Positions 42,455 to 51,252 of a stretch of 64,000 nucleotides of DNA are shown piece after piece (position 1 is the stretch's first letter; every line of letters begins with the position of its first letter). The notes beneath the pieces are model-generated. The model worked only from the letters and a program-made list of their open reading frames with translations, searched no databases and was not told where the DNA came from. Origin of the DNA: Streptomyces sp. NBC_01351 (lineage in GTDB: Bacteria; Actinomycetota; Actinomycetes; Streptomycetales; Streptomycetaceae). The translations under genes and the position numbers were made by a program. The stretch covers positions 1,860,001 through 1,924,000 of the forward strand of contig NZ_CP108356.1 in NCBI RefSeq assembly GCF_036237315.1, read 5' to 3'.

Positions 42455-43228
42455 ATGTCCCCCGCACCCGCGCCCGCTCCCGCACTCCTGGTCATAGCCC
42501 ACGGCAGCCGCGACCCGCGGCACGCCGCGACCGTGCACGCCCTCGTCGGGCGGGCCCGGACGCTGCGGCCGGGGCTGCGGGTGGAAACGGCCTTCCTGGA
42601 CTTCAACACCCCGACGGTCGCCCAGGCGCTCTCCTCGCTCTACCTGTCCGGAGTACGGGAGGTGGTGGCGCTGCCGCTCCTCCTCACCCGGGCGTTCCAC
42701 GCGAAGTCCGACATCCCGGCGGCGCTGGCCGAGTCGGCCGCGCGCCTGCCGGGGCTGTCGGTGCGGGTGGCCGATGTCCTCGGCCCGTCCCCGCTCCTCA
42801 TCTCCGCCCTGGAGCGCCGGCTCTTCGAAGCCGGCCTCACCCCGGCGGACCGGTCCACCACCGCGGTGGTGCTCGCGTCCGCCGGATCCACCGACCCGGA
42901 GGCGATCGCAGCGATCGCTGAAACCGCGCGGGAGTGGCGGCGTGCCGGTTGGTGCGCCGTGCGGCCTGCGTTCGCCTCCGCCACGCTGCCCCGTACGGAA
43001 GACGCCGTACGGGCGCTGCGCGCCGAGGGCTACGGCCGGGTGGCGGTGGCGCCGTACGTCATCGCCCCGGGCCGGCTGCCGGACCGCATCGCGGCCGGCG
43101 CGGAAGCCTCCGGCGCGGACGTGATGTCCGCGGTCCTGGGCGCAGCCCCGGAACTGGCCACCCTCGTGCTCCACCGCTACGAAGCCGCCGTCGCGACCCC
43201 GGCCCTCGTCCCGGCCCTCACGGCCTAG
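42455..43228 (+). CDS. Sirohydrochlorin chelatase (CbiX/SirB-type)
   Basis: This 257-aa protein is a two-domain class II chelatase that inserts iron into sirohydrochlorin to make siroheme, the cofactor of the sulfite reductase in the same operon. The active-site His is in LLVIAHGSRDPRHAA at residues 11-25; the second lobe has ALPLLLTRAFHAKSDIP with a second His. It starts 4 bp after the permease gene and closes the operon. Cobalt insertion for B12 is a less likely alternative given the context. Confidence 0.88.
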   Translation: MSPAPAPAPALLVIAHGSRDPRHAATVHALVGRARTLRPGLRVETAFLDFNTPTVAQALSSLYLSGVREVVALPLLLTRAFHAKSDIPAALAESAARLPGLSVRVADVLGPSPLLISALERRLFEAGLTPADRSTTAVVLASAGSTDPEAIAAIAETAREWRRAGWCAVRPAFASATLPRTEDAVRALRAEGYGRVAVAPYVIAPGRLPDRIAAGAEASGADVMSAVLGAAPELATLVLHRYEAAVATPALVPALTA

Positions 43229-43440
43229 CCCCCTCCTGGGGCTCCACCCCAGACCCCGCGGCTCAAACGCCGGCGGGGCAGGACTTGGCCCTTTGGGCAC
43301 AAGCGCACGCTGGGCAGACGGCATCAGCCACATCCAGCCCCTCCGGCGTTTGAGCAGGGGGCACCCCCAGCGGTAGCTGGGGGAGGGTCTGGGCGGAGCC
43401 CAGGGTGCCGCGCAGCGGCATCTTCGGCCTCGGCACGGCC
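43227..43440. repeat. Mosaic GC-rich intergenic repeat block (copy 2)
   Basis: The block begins with the hairpin AGCCCC-CTCCT-GGGGCT (43227-43243) at the operon end, likely its terminator. CTCAAACGCCGG (43262-43273) is paired with CCGGCGTTTGAG (43343-43354). A GCCCAGGGTGCCGCGCAGCGG tail-like module also occurs in the third copy (shown in part here). It lies between convergent genes. Confidence 0.8.
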
Positions 43441-43454
43441 GCCCGTCGGGAGGG

Positions 43455-44459
43455 CTACGCCCGGGCGGCGGCTTCGTCCGCGAGGGTGGTCAGGTCCGCG
43501 ATGGACATGGCACCGGGCGGCAGGGACTCCCGGGCGAAGATGTTGGCCGCGTGCCGCAGCACGTCGTTCACGGGAGTGGGGACTCCGTGCAGGCGGCCCA
43601 GCAAGCAGATCTCCCCGTTGAGATAGTCCGCCTCCACCGACCCGGTGCCCCGCGCCAGGCTCTGCCACGAAGACCCGCCCCGCACCCCGGCCGGCTGGTT
43701 CACCTTGCCGTCGCGCGCAGCGGACTGCTCCGCCTCCGGCACGTACGCGATCCCCGCCGCCTCGAACGCCGCCTTGCCCTCCCGGATGGCCCGCACCAGC
43801 AGCGCCGCCTTCGCCGGGTCCGGCTCCGGTCCGGTGGTCGCCTGGATCGCGTTGCCGAGGTTCCCCAGCAGCTTCGCGTGCTTCCAGCGCATCACGTCCT
43901 CGACCACCGGCGCCTCGAAGCCCGCCTTGCCGAGGTCCGCCGCGACCGCCCGGGTCAGCCGGCCGGCGGGGCCGCCCGCCGCCGCGCCCACGTGCAGGAT
44001 GCCCGTCAGCGGCGCGCACAGGGCCGAGACGACCCCCGGCTCCAGGAAAGTGGCGGGCAGCCACACGCACACCCCGTACACGCGCGCGAAGCGCCGTAGG
44101 GCCAGGCGTTCGGCCTCCACCCCGTTCTGCGCGCACAGCACCGGCAGCCGCTGCGCGGCCGTGCCGCCGCCCGCGACCTCGGCGTCGCCCCAGGCGTCGA
44201 GCGCGGCGATCGCGTCCTGGGTCTTGACGGTCAGCAACAGCACGTCGTCGGGGCGCAGTTCGCCCAGCTCGGCCGGGCCCGTGACCACCGGCAGCCGGTG
44301 CACCCGCTCCCCGTCGGCCGTCGTGAGCCGCAGCCCGTCGCCGCGCAGGGCCTCCGCGTGGGCGCCCCGCGCGACGAGGACCACCTCTCCGCCCGCCTCC
44401 GCGAGCCGTCCGCCGATGGTGGCGCCCACGGCGCCCGCGCCGATGATGATGTAACGCAT
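43455..44459 (-). CDS. Ketopantoate reductase-like 2-dehydropantoate 2-reductase family protein
   Basis: This 334-aa NADPH oxidoreductase has the Rossmann nucleotide loop IIIGAGAVGATIGGRLAEAG at residues 4-23. The catalytic Lys lies in DVMRWKHAKLLGNLGNA, and the C-terminal helical domain is of ApbA/PanE type. It may make pantoate or act on another 2-oxo acid; Streptomyces carry several paralogues. The ATG at 44459 is 45 bp from the divergent aldo/keto reductase start. Confidence 0.83.
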   Translation of the reverse strand: MRYIIIGAGAVGATIGGRLAEAGGEVVLVARGAHAEALRGDGLRLTTADGERVHRLPVVTGPAELGELRPDDVLLLTVKTQDAIAALDAWGDAEVAGGGTAAQRLPVLCAQNGVEAERLALRRFARVYGVCVWLPATFLEPGVVSALCAPLTGILHVGAAAGGPAGRLTRAVAADLGKAGFEAPVVEDVMRWKHAKLLGNLGNAIQATTGPEPDPAKAALLVRAIREGKAAFEAAGIAYVPEAEQSAARDGKVNQPAGVRGGSSWQSLARGTGSVEADYLNGEICLLGRLHGVPTPVNDVLRHAANIFARESLPPGAMSIADLTTLADEAAARA

Positions 44460-44504
44460 ACCCAGCACCCTGGCACATCCCGCCGCCTGCGTTACGGTCG
44501 GGGC

Positions 44505-45350
44505 ATGGCGAACGAGATATTCGTACTGGGCGACGATCTCCCGCTCCGGCGGCTCGGTTTCGGCACGGGCGGTCTGGTGGGCCCCGGCTACTGGGGTCCG
44601 CGCGGCGGGCGCGGCGCGGCCGGGGACCTGCTCCGTACGGCGGTCGAACGCGGGGTCACCCTCATCGACACCGCCGACAACTACGGTCCGGACCTGGCCG
44701 AGGAGCTGATCGCCGAGGCCCTTCACCCGTACGGGGAGCACCTCGTCGTCGCCACCAAGGGCGGCGTGGTGCGCACCGGCCCCGATCAGTGGCACGTTGC
44801 GGGCCGCCCGGAGCAGTTGCGGCGCCAGTGCGAGGCGAGCCTGCGGCGGCTGCGTCTGGACCGCATCGACCTCTACCAGCTGCACCGCTTCGACCCGGCC
44901 GTGCCGATGGCGGAACAGCTGGGCGCGCTGGCCGAGTTGCGGGCGGAGGGCAAGATCCGGCACATCGGGCTGGACACGGTCACCGCGGAGCAGCTGCGTC
45001 GGGCGCTGGAGTCGACCCCGATCGCCTCCGTCCAGAACGCGTACAACCTGCTGGACCGCACCTCGGCGGAGGTCCTCGCGGTGTGCGAGGCGAAGGGGAT
45101 CGCCTTCCTCCCGTACTACCCGCTGGGCAGCGGCACCCTGACCCGCGAGAGCGCCGCGGCCGTCACCTCGGTGGCCGCGGCGCACGGGGCGGGCCCGGGC
45201 CAGATCGCCCTGGCGTGGCTGCTGCACCACTCCCCGGTGCTGTGCCCCACCCCGGGCACCGGTTCCCCCGTCCACCTGGCGGAGAACCTGAACGCGGCGA
45301 CGATCCACCTCACCGCGCGGGAGCTGGAACTGCTGGACACCCTCGGCTAG
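44505..45350 (+). CDS. Aldo/keto reductase
   Basis: This 281-aa NADPH enzyme has the family tetrad: D and Y in LIDTADNYGPDLAEELI, K in VVATKGGVVR and H in LYQLHRFDPAVP. The NADPH-binding end of the barrel is present. Substrate is not predictable. The ATG at 44505 (MANEIFVLGDDLPL) is chosen over longer forms that would run into the divergent gene. Confidence 0.9.
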   Translation: MANEIFVLGDDLPLRRLGFGTGGLVGPGYWGPRGGRGAAGDLLRTAVERGVTLIDTADNYGPDLAEELIAEALHPYGEHLVVATKGGVVRTGPDQWHVAGRPEQLRRQCEASLRRLRLDRIDLYQLHRFDPAVPMAEQLGALAELRAEGKIRHIGLDTVTAEQLRRALESTPIASVQNAYNLLDRTSAEVLAVCEAKGIAFLPYYPLGSGTLTRESAAAVTSVAAAHGAGPGQIALAWLLHHSPVLCPTPGTGSPVHLAENLNAATIHLTARELELLDTLG

Positions 45351-45367
45351 CGGTCAGCGGCCGGCGG

Positions 45368-45733
45368 CTAAGGCAGGTTCTTCGATACGTGGTCGACGAC
45401 CACGTTGAAGTCCTTCGTCGGGGAGAAGTCCAGGAACTCGCAGTCCTCGACGGCCGTGGGGGCGTGGCCGGGCTTCCAGTAGAAGGCTTCCCCTTCCCCG
45501 TAGACCTGGTCCCCGTCCTCGAAGTGCAGCTTGACCTTGCCCTTGAACACGTATCCCCAGTGCGGGCACGTGCACAGGTCGCCCGGCAGCCCTTTGAACG
45601 CCGGAGTCATGTCCACGCCCTTGGCGAATTTCACGAAGCCGACGGTGAAGTCCCCGCCGATCTCCAGCATCCGCAGTTCCACACCGTCGCCCTCGAAGGC
45701 CACGGGCGTCTGATCGCGCTTCGTTGCCGTCAT
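45368..45733 (-). CDS. Small cupin-domain protein
   Basis: This 121-aa protein folds as one cupin barrel. Motif 1 is degenerate (CPHWGYVFKGKVKLHFEDG) and motif 2 reads GEAFYWKPGHAP. Metal ligands are partly missing, so it may bind a ligand without catalysis. The ATG at 45733 has GTGGAG. It is convergent with the aldo/keto reductase and stands alone; the 269 bp upstream of it hold nothing I recognise. Confidence 0.75.
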   Translation of the reverse strand: MTATKRDQTPVAFEGDGVELRMLEIGGDFTVGFVKFAKGVDMTPAFKGLPGDLCTCPHWGYVFKGKVKLHFEDGDQVYGEGEAFYWKPGHAPTAVEDCEFLDFSPTKDFNVVVDHVSKNLP

Positions 45734-46002
45734 GGCTGCTCCACGACTGGTCCGCTCCGGCAGGCCGGAGGATCCCCCCTGCGCCCCGATACCTTCACTG
45801 TCCCACCGGCCGGCGCCACCCGCGAGGCCAGCCGATCGGCGCACGCCGGTACGGAGGCGGGCACCCCAGCGGCCACCGCGCCTCCACGCCCTCGTCCACG
45901 GCGGTGAGTGCGACGACGAGACGACGTACACGGTCGCCGACACACGATCGGGACTGACGAAATCCCGGCTATGACGAACCCGGCAAAGGGGCTCGCCGCG
46001 GG

Positions 46003-46560
46003 TCAGGTTGCGGTGAGTTCGACGAGCTTGACCACGGTGTTCCAGTTGCGGGTGGTGGCGTCGATGCCCTTGAGGAGCGAGGGCTTGTGGAGGGCCGCGC
46101 CCAGTTCGGAGCGGCCCAGGCCGTTCGGCGCGTAGAGGTAGAGGACGCGGTCGCCGATCCGGTACTCCTCCGGGAGGTACGCGGCCCCGTCGAGCGCGGC
46201 GAAGCGCTCCGCGCCGGGCTGTTCGGAGAGGAACGTGGCGTGGAGTTGCTTGCCCTCCAGCTCCGCGGCCGGGAAGGGGCAGGCGTCGGCGACGGCGCGC
46301 AGGTACGGGCCGTCCAGTACCAGGCATGCCACCGGGAAGCCGAAGTGGGCCTCGATGGCCTTCTCCAGCTCCCGGGCGAGCGCCGCCGGGTCCTTCTTCG
46401 GGCTGCTGAAGACGGCGTTGCCGCTCTGCAGGTACGTCTGGACGCCCCCGTGGCCGAGCCCCTCCAGGACGGAGCGCAGCTCGGCCATCGGGACCTTCTT
46501 CTTCCCGCCGACATTGATGCCCCGCAGCAGCGCCGCGTACTTCTTCGCCGTGTTCGCCAT
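46003..46560 (-). CDS. DUF1697 family protein
   Basis: This 185-aa protein has the DUF1697 signature at the N-terminus (KYAALLRGINVGGKKKVPMA, residues 7-26) and TYLQSGNAVFSS in the next strand. Function is unknown; relatives are small cytosolic proteins widespread in bacteria. The ATG at 46560 is 21 bp after the glycosyltransferase stop, so the two may be co-transcribed. Confidence 0.88.
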   Translation of the reverse strand: MANTAKKYAALLRGINVGGKKKVPMAELRSVLEGLGHGGVQTYLQSGNAVFSSPKKDPAALARELEKAIEAHFGFPVACLVLDGPYLRAVADACPFPAAELEGKQLHATFLSEQPGAERFAALDGAAYLPEEYRIGDRVLYLYAPNGLGRSELGAALHKPSLLKGIDATTRNWNTVVKLVELTAT

Positions 46561-46580
46561 GGGGGCAGCGTAGGACGTGC

Positions 46581-47783
46581 CTACGACAGCTCGGCCTCGA
46601 TGAGGTCGGCGGCCCGCCGGGTGCCGCCCTCGGCGGCCATGCCCGCGCGGACGGCTTCGGCGCGGGCGGCGACCTCGGGGTCGGCGACCAGTGCGAGGAC
46701 GGCCTCCCGGAGCGTGGCCGCGTCCGCCTGCTCCATGGGGACGTGCCGGGCCACGCCGAGGGCTACGAGCATGTCGGCGTTGCCGAACTGGTCGACGGCC
46801 TGCGGGACGGCCACCATCGGGGTGGCGGTGGCGAGGCCCTCCTGGCTGCCGCCGGCGCCCGCGTGGGTGATGAAGGCGTCTGCCTGGCCCAGGATGTCCA
46901 GTTGGGGAACCCAGCGGTGCACCTCGACGTTGGCCGGGAGATCGCCCAGTTCGGCCTCGTCGGTGAACTTGCCGATCTGCAGGACGACGTGCCAGTCGGG
47001 CAGGTCCCCGAAGGCCTCCGCGCAGGCGCGGTAGAAGGCGGGCTGCTTGGTGAAGGCGGAGCCCAGCGAGACCAGCAGCACCTTCTTGCCCTCGGCGGCG
47101 GCCGGCCTCTCCCACCTGCCCTGCGTGGCCGAGCGGTCGCCCTGGCAGGCGCCGACGAAGGTGTACACGGACCGGTCGACGCGGTCGGCGTTCGGCTGGA
47201 GCGCCTCGGGGATCAGGACGAGGCTGCGGCGCGGACGGCTCTGGAGGCGTTCGATCTGGCCGTCGAGGCCGTTCTCGGTGAGCCAGGCGGCGAACCGGGC
47301 GTAGTACGCCTGCCCGCGCTCGGAGGCCTTCAGCCCGGCGAACATCGGTTCGGCCACCTCTTCGTCGTAGCCCTCCCAGGCGACGAGGTTCGGGGAGAGG
47401 GAGACGGCGGGGACGCCCCAGCGGTGGGCGAGGACGGGCGCCGGGTAGGAGGTGATGTCGTGGAGGACGAGGTCCGGCTCGTCGCCCGCGAAGGCTTCGG
47501 CGAGCTGCGGGAGGACCTGGATGGCGTCGTCCAGGAAGGGCTCCAGGTTGTCGATGAGTTCGGTGCCCCAGGCCTCGGGCTCGTCGTCGGTGGGGAGGGT
47601 GGAGGTGTAGATCACGGGCGTGGCGCCGGTCTCCGCGATCTTCTCCGCGAAGGAGGCGGGGATGGCGTAGCTGACGCGGTGGCCCCGGGCGACGAGTTCC
47701 CGGATCACCTCGATGCTCGGGTTCACGTGCCCGTGGGCGGCGATCGAGAACATGGCGATGTGGGCGGGCTTGGCTGAGGTCAT
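46581..47783 (-). CDS. OleD/MGT-like macrolide glycosyltransferase
   Basis: This 400-aa GT1 enzyme has the N-terminal acceptor domain with the catalytic His in [16 protein letters not shown] (H at about residue 17-19). The C-terminal UDP-sugar motif is [20 protein letters not shown]. It closely resembles OleD and Mgt, which inactivate macrolides in Streptomyces by adding glucose. It may give self-protection or xenobiotic conjugation; no macrolide gene cluster is in the window. The gene is divergent from a phosphotransferase across a 14-bp palindrome. Confidence 0.88.
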   Translation of the reverse strand: MTSAKPAHIAMFSIAAHGHVNPSIEVIRELVARGHRVSYAIPASFAEKIAETGATPVIYTSTLPTDDEPEAWGTELIDNLEPFLDDAIQVLPQLAEAFAGDEPDLVLHDITSYPAPVLAHRWGVPAVSLSPNLVAWEGYDEEVAEPMFAGLKASERGQAYYARFAAWLTENGLDGQIERLQSRPRRSLVLIPEALQPNADRVDRSVYTFVGACQGDRSATQGRWERPAAAEGKKVLLVSLGSAFTKQPAFYRACAEAFGDLPDWHVVLQIGKFTDEAELGDLPANVEVHRWVPQLDILGQADAFITHAGAGGSQEGLATATPMVAVPQAVDQFGNADMLVALGVARHVPMEQADAATLREAVLALVADPEVAARAEAVRAGMAAEGGTRRAADLIEAELS

Positions 47784-47800
47784 GATCCAACCATAACGAG

Positions 47801-47814
47801 ACGAGACGTCTCGT
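47801..47814. promoter_or_regulatory. 14-bp palindrome between glycosyltransferase and phosphotransferase
   Basis: ACGAGACGTCTCGT is a perfect palindrome 18 bp from the glycosyltransferase ATG, with a further ACGAG half-site at 47796-47800. It is a likely operator for one or both divergent genes. No regulator gene is adjacent. Confidence 0.65.
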
Positions 47815-47881
47815 GCAACTGCTCTCCGGGTCCGGATGGAAGACTTGGCGCATTCACGACGATCCGGATACGGAGAACCAC

Positions 47882-48742
47882 ATGGACGAGGCGCGGGCCA
47901 GGGACGTACTCGCCACCGCGGGCCTGGACGGCGACGGCGCCGCCGCCGCACTGCTCTCCTTCGGCGAGAACGCGGTCTTCGCGGTCGGCGACCTGGTGGT
48001 GAAGGTGGGCCGCGAGGCGGCCCTGCTGGAGCGCGCCGAGCGGGAGCTCGCGGTGGCGGGCTGGTTCGCGGAGTGCGGGGTCCCGGCGGTCCGGGCGGCC
48101 GAGCCGAAGCCCCGGCTGGTCGACGGGCACCCGCTGACCCTGTGGCACCGGCTCCCGGACGCGGTCCGGCCGACGGGCCCCGAGGACCTGGCGGTGCTGC
48201 TGCGCCGGATCCACGCGCTGCCCGCAGCCCCGTTCGAGCTGCCCGCGCGGGACCTGCTGGGCGGGGTCGAACGCTGGCTGCGGCTGGCCGGCGGGGCCGT
48301 CGACCCGGCGGACGCGGCGTACCTGAGGGCGCGGCGCGACGCCTACGCCGACGAGGTGGCGGCCCTGACCCCGCACCTGCCGCGGGGCCCGATCCACGGC
48401 GACGCCCTGCCCCGCAACGTCCACGTGGGCCCGGACGGGCCGGTCCTGGTCGACCTGGAGACGGTGTCGGCCGATCTGCGCGAGCACGACCTGGTGGTGA
48501 TGGCCCTCAGCCGCGACCGGTACGGCGTGCCGCCCGAGGCGTACGAGGCCTTCGCGTCGGCGTACGGGTGGGACGTCCGCGACTGGGAGGGCTGCGCGGT
48601 CCTGCGCGGCGCCCGGGAAACGGCCAGCTGCGCCTGGGTCTCCCAGCACGCCCCCGCCAACCCGAAGGCCCTGACCGAATTCCGCCGCCGGGTGGCCTCG
48701 TTGCGGGAAGGCGACCGGGAAACCCGCTGGCACTCCTTCTGA
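47882..48742 (+). CDS. Aminoglycoside phosphotransferase-family (APH) protein
   Basis: This 286-aa kinase-fold protein has the APH catalytic loop [12 protein letters not shown] (HGDxxxxN) and the metal motif VLVDLETVS (DLE in place of DFD). An N-lobe beta-sheet holds [19 protein letters not shown] (partial, with the ATP Lys). Substrate is unknown; relatives act on antibiotics or small metabolites. The ATG at 47882 has CGGAG 7 bp upstream; an earlier in-frame ATG at 47813 lies in the palindrome region and is rejected. Pairing with a macrolide glycosyltransferase hints at drug resistance. Confidence 0.8.
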   Translation: MDEARARDVLATAGLDGDGAAAALLSFGENAVFAVGDLVVKVGREAALLERAERELAVAGWFAECGVPAVRAAEPKPRLVDGHPLTLWHRLPDAVRPTGPEDLAVLLRRIHALPAAPFELPARDLLGGVERWLRLAGGAVDPADAAYLRARRDAYADEVAALTPHLPRGPIHGDALPRNVHVGPDGPVLVDLETVSADLREHDLVVMALSRDRYGVPPEAYEAFASAYGWDVRDWEGCAVLRGARETASCAWVSQHAPANPKALTEFRRRVASLREGDRETRWHSF

Positions 48743-48753
48743 GCCCCACACAT

Positions 48754-48908
48754 GGCCGAGCATGCGCCGCGGGCCTCCCCGCAGGACCGTAGGGGGCCGG
48801 GCGAGCGTCGAGGCACCCCCGCACAGGCCCACACATGGCCGGGCATGCGCCGGGGCGTCCCCGCAGGCCCGGACGGGGCCGGGTGTGTGTCGGGGCGTCC
48901 CCGCAGGG
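48754..48908. repeat. Degenerate minisatellite, four copies of about 41 bp
   Basis: Four imperfect units begin at about 48754, 48795, 48837 and 48877. The shared core is GGCCGGGCATGCGCCG then GGGCGTCCCCGCAGG. The array lies between the convergent phosphotransferase and DUF2867 genes, in a 322-bp non-coding stretch (48743-49064) with no other recognisable element. Confidence 0.75.
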
Positions 48909-49064
48909 CGTCGAACGCAACCACGCTCGGCCCACCGACCCCCCGACACGTTCGACGCCCGAGGAGACGCCCCGGCGCGCGCCCGGACCCGGCCGGGCCG
49001 GCAACCCCCGACCCCGCCGCCGCGCAGCCCGCCGCACACACCGGCCCGCTCCGAAGGAAACGGC

Positions 49065-49685
49065 CTAAACGGCGCCCCCGGCGCCCCCGGCCCGCACCGC
49101 CCGCGCCGCCGCGCCCTTCTGCCACTCCCGTCCGATGCTCCGGATCAGCGCCGGATAGACCCCCAGGTACCGGAAGGGCTTGATGCCCAGCATGTACAGC
49201 GCGCCGAGGCGTCCGTTCGGCTTGACCAGGACCGTCATCTGGCCGCGGTAGCCGCCGGACCCGTCCGTGACCCAGCCGATGTGCATCGCCCCGTGCATCG
49301 TCTTGTTGGCCATCTCCGCCACCCACTCGTCGTGCGTCAGGAAGACGGAGGTGAACGGGACCGACTTCAGGTCCGGTCCGCGGGAGCCCCCGCGAAGGTC
49401 CGCCGGCAGCCGGTCGCGCAGCGTCGGCACCCGGGCGCCGAGCCCGCCGGCGGGCTTGTCCCAGCCGAGCAGGGCTCCGAGCTTCCAGCGGAGCGCGAAC
49501 AGCGCGCGCCCCACGGGAGAGGGGACGGGATCCCCCTCGCCGTTCGCGAACTGGTCCACGAGCAGCGCCAGGTCGTCGGGTCCGCCGGGCGTCGGCAGCT
49601 CCCAGACGTCCTCGACCTGGAAGTCGCCGGCGATCTCGCGGATCCGCCAGGGGCGGGAGGTGTGCGCGGTTATCGGGAGTCTCAC
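49065..49685 (-). CDS. DUF2867 family protein
   Basis: This 206-aa protein matches the DUF2867 layout: PFTSVFLTHDEWVAEMANK (HDEW) and TVLVKPNGRLGALYMLGIKP near the C-terminus, as in SRPBCC-like small proteins fused elsewhere to SDR proteins. Function is unknown. The GTG at 49685 is preferred over a TTG at 49691 because of an AGGGG spacing. It shares two matched operators with the divergent TetR gene. Confidence 0.72.
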   Translation of the reverse strand: MRLPITAHTSRPWRIREIAGDFQVEDVWELPTPGGPDDLALLVDQFANGEGDPVPSPVGRALFALRWKLGALLGWDKPAGGLGARVPTLRDRLPADLRGGSRGPDLKSVPFTSVFLTHDEWVAEMANKTMHGAMHIGWVTDGSGGYRGQMTVLVKPNGRLGALYMLGIKPFRYLGVYPALIRSIGREWQKGAAARAVRAGGAGGAV

Positions 49686-49698
49686 GAGCAAGCCCCTA

Positions 49699-49754
49699 TC
49701 TATACGATGCCGTATAGATGAAGGCTAGCACCGATCTATACGGGACCGTATAGA
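49699..49754. promoter_or_regulatory. Pair of identical TetR operators
   Basis: TCTATACG-ATGC-CGTATAGA (49699-49718) and TCTATACG-GGAC-CGTATAGA (49735-49754) are perfect 8-bp inverted repeats with centres 36 bp apart. The arms are identical and only the spacers differ. They lie between the DUF2867 gene and the TetR gene, and probably bind the latter's product. Confidence 0.9.
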
Positions 49755-49781
49755 CGAGGGGAACGTGAGGGGAGACACATC

Positions 49782-50345
49782 GTGGGCGTGACCCGCACAC
49801 CACGCGGCAAGTGGATCGAGGAGGGGCTGCGGGCGCTGGCCGCCGGTGGCCCCGAGGCCGTCCGGATCGAGACGCTGGCGCAGGCGCTCGGCGTCAGCAA
49901 GGGCGGCTTCTACGGGTACTTCCGCAACCGGGGCGCGCTGCTCGACGAGATGCTCGACACCTGGGAGCGCGCGGTCACCGAGGCGGTGATCGAGCAGGTC
50001 GAGAGCGGCGGCGGGGACGCCAGGGCCCGGCTCGACCGCCTGTTCACCCTCGTCTCGTCGTCGTACGGCGACGGGCCGACGACGACCGTGACGCTCGACC
50101 TCGCGATCCGCGACTGGTCGCGCCGCGACGAGGCCGTCGCCGAGCGGCTGCGCCGCGTCGACAACCGGCGCATGGACTACCTGCGCTCGCTCTTCGGCGC
50201 GTTCTGCCCGGACCCTGACGACGTCGAGGTCCGCTGCATGCTCACCTTCTCGGTGCGGCTCGGCAGTTACGTCGTCGCCGCCGACCACGGCGACCACAGC
50301 CGCGCCGAGGTCATGGACCTGACGAAGAAGTGGCTGCTGCGGTAG
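49782..50345 (+). CDS. TetR-family regulator of the DUF2867 gene
   Basis: This 187-aa protein has the TetR helix-turn-helix LAQALGVSKGGFYGYFRNR at about residues 32-50 and a helical C-terminal domain with many charged residues. The GTG at 49782 has AGGGGAG upstream. Two perfect operators lie 27-83 bp before its start, so autoregulation and repression of the DUF2867 gene are likely. Confidence 0.92.
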   Translation: MGVTRTPRGKWIEEGLRALAAGGPEAVRIETLAQALGVSKGGFYGYFRNRGALLDEMLDTWERAVTEAVIEQVESGGGDARARLDRLFTLVSSSYGDGPTTTVTLDLAIRDWSRRDEAVAERLRRVDNRRMDYLRSLFGAFCPDPDDVEVRCMLTFSVRLGSYVVAADHGDHSRAEVMDLTKKWLLR

Positions 50346-50377
50346 CGGGCGCGGCCGGACCGATCAGACCCGTCACA

Positions 50378-50413
50378 CCGTAAGACCCGTAAGACCCGTA
50401 AGACCCGTCAGAC
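50378..50413. repeat. CCGTAAGAC tandem repeat, four copies
   Basis: Three perfect copies of the 9-mer CCGTAAGAC and one CCGTCAGAC variant run from 50378 to 50413, with a further partial unit before. The array overlaps the last two codons and stop of the exonuclease gene. Confidence 0.85.
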
Positions 50414-51136
50414 CCTGTACGGAACCACGGGCCAGGCCCGCTCCACGACCGCCTCGGGATCCGAGGTGCGCCGCAGATAACTCTGCAGGGAGGCTGCCTG
50501 CTCCGCGGCCGCACGGACCTGGAGGTCGTGCAGGTCCGCCAGCGCGACCGAGCCTATGGCGGCGTGCCGCGCCCCCATCCGCCGCGCCGCGCCGGCCGCG
50601 GCCAGCGCGTCGGCGACCGCGTTGTGCGCGGCGTCGAGCGTGACCCCGTAGTGCTCGCACAGGGCCTGGAGGGTCCGGCGGCCCTTGCGGTACCGGTCGG
50701 CGTGCTTGTCCAGCACCAGCGGGTCGATGACCGGCGCGGGCCGGCCCGCCAGCCGCTGCGCGAGGGGCTCCACGCCGTGCCGGCGGCACTCCCGATCCAG
50801 GAGCGACAGGTCGTACCGGGCGTTCATCACCACCAGGGGCGTGCCCGCGCGCAGCTCCTGCGCGAGCGCCCCCGTTATCTCCTCGACCGCCGGGGCGGCC
50901 GGTCCTCCGTTCGCCCGGGCGTGCTCCGTGGAGATCCCGTGGATCGCCGAGGCCTGCTCCGGAATGGGCACCCCCGGATCGAGCAGCCAGGTCCGCTCCC
51001 GCGCCACCCGCCCGTCCGGCTCCATCGTCACGACCGCGGCCGTGACGATGCGGTCGGTCTCGATGTCCGTCCCCGTGGTCTCCAGGTCGAAGGCCACCAT
51101 CGGCCCACTGACCCAGCTCATCGCCGAACCCCCCAT
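50408..51136 (-). CDS. DnaQ-like 3'-5' exonuclease
   Basis: This 242-aa DEDD-family exonuclease has ExoI VAFDLETTGTD (DxE), ExoII VVMNARYDLSLLDREC and ExoIII HNAVADALAA (HxAxxD). It resembles the proofreading epsilon subunit but stands alone and lacks the long C-terminal linker, so a role in repair or RNA trimming is likelier than replication. The ATG at 51136 (MGGSAMSWVSG) has GGGGGAGGGG upstream; the ATG at 51121 is also plausible. Confidence 0.9.
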   Translation of the reverse strand: MGGSAMSWVSGPMVAFDLETTGTDIETDRIVTAAVVTMEPDGRVARERTWLLDPGVPIPEQASAIHGISTEHARANGGPAAPAVEEITGALAQELRAGTPLVVMNARYDLSLLDRECRRHGVEPLAQRLAGRPAPVIDPLVLDKHADRYRKGRRTLQALCEHYGVTLDAAHNAVADALAAAGAARRMGARHAAIGSVALADLHDLQVRAAAEQAASLQSYLRRTSDPEAVVERAWPVVPYRV

Positions 51137-51252
51137 GTCGTGCCCCTCCCCCGTAACACCTTCGATCAACGGCTTTCAGCCTGCCACGCCCCACTGACAA
51201 GCCGTCCCCCGGGTCCGGCGCGGGCACCCGGGAAGGCCGCGGCCCGGGCGTG

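Noticed and set aside
48754..48908. CRISPR-like array
   Set aside because: Units of about 41 bp are degenerate and head-to-tail without unique spacers.
50378..50413. CRISPR-like array
   Set aside because: Repeats are 9 bp and contiguous with no spacers. No cas genes are nearby.
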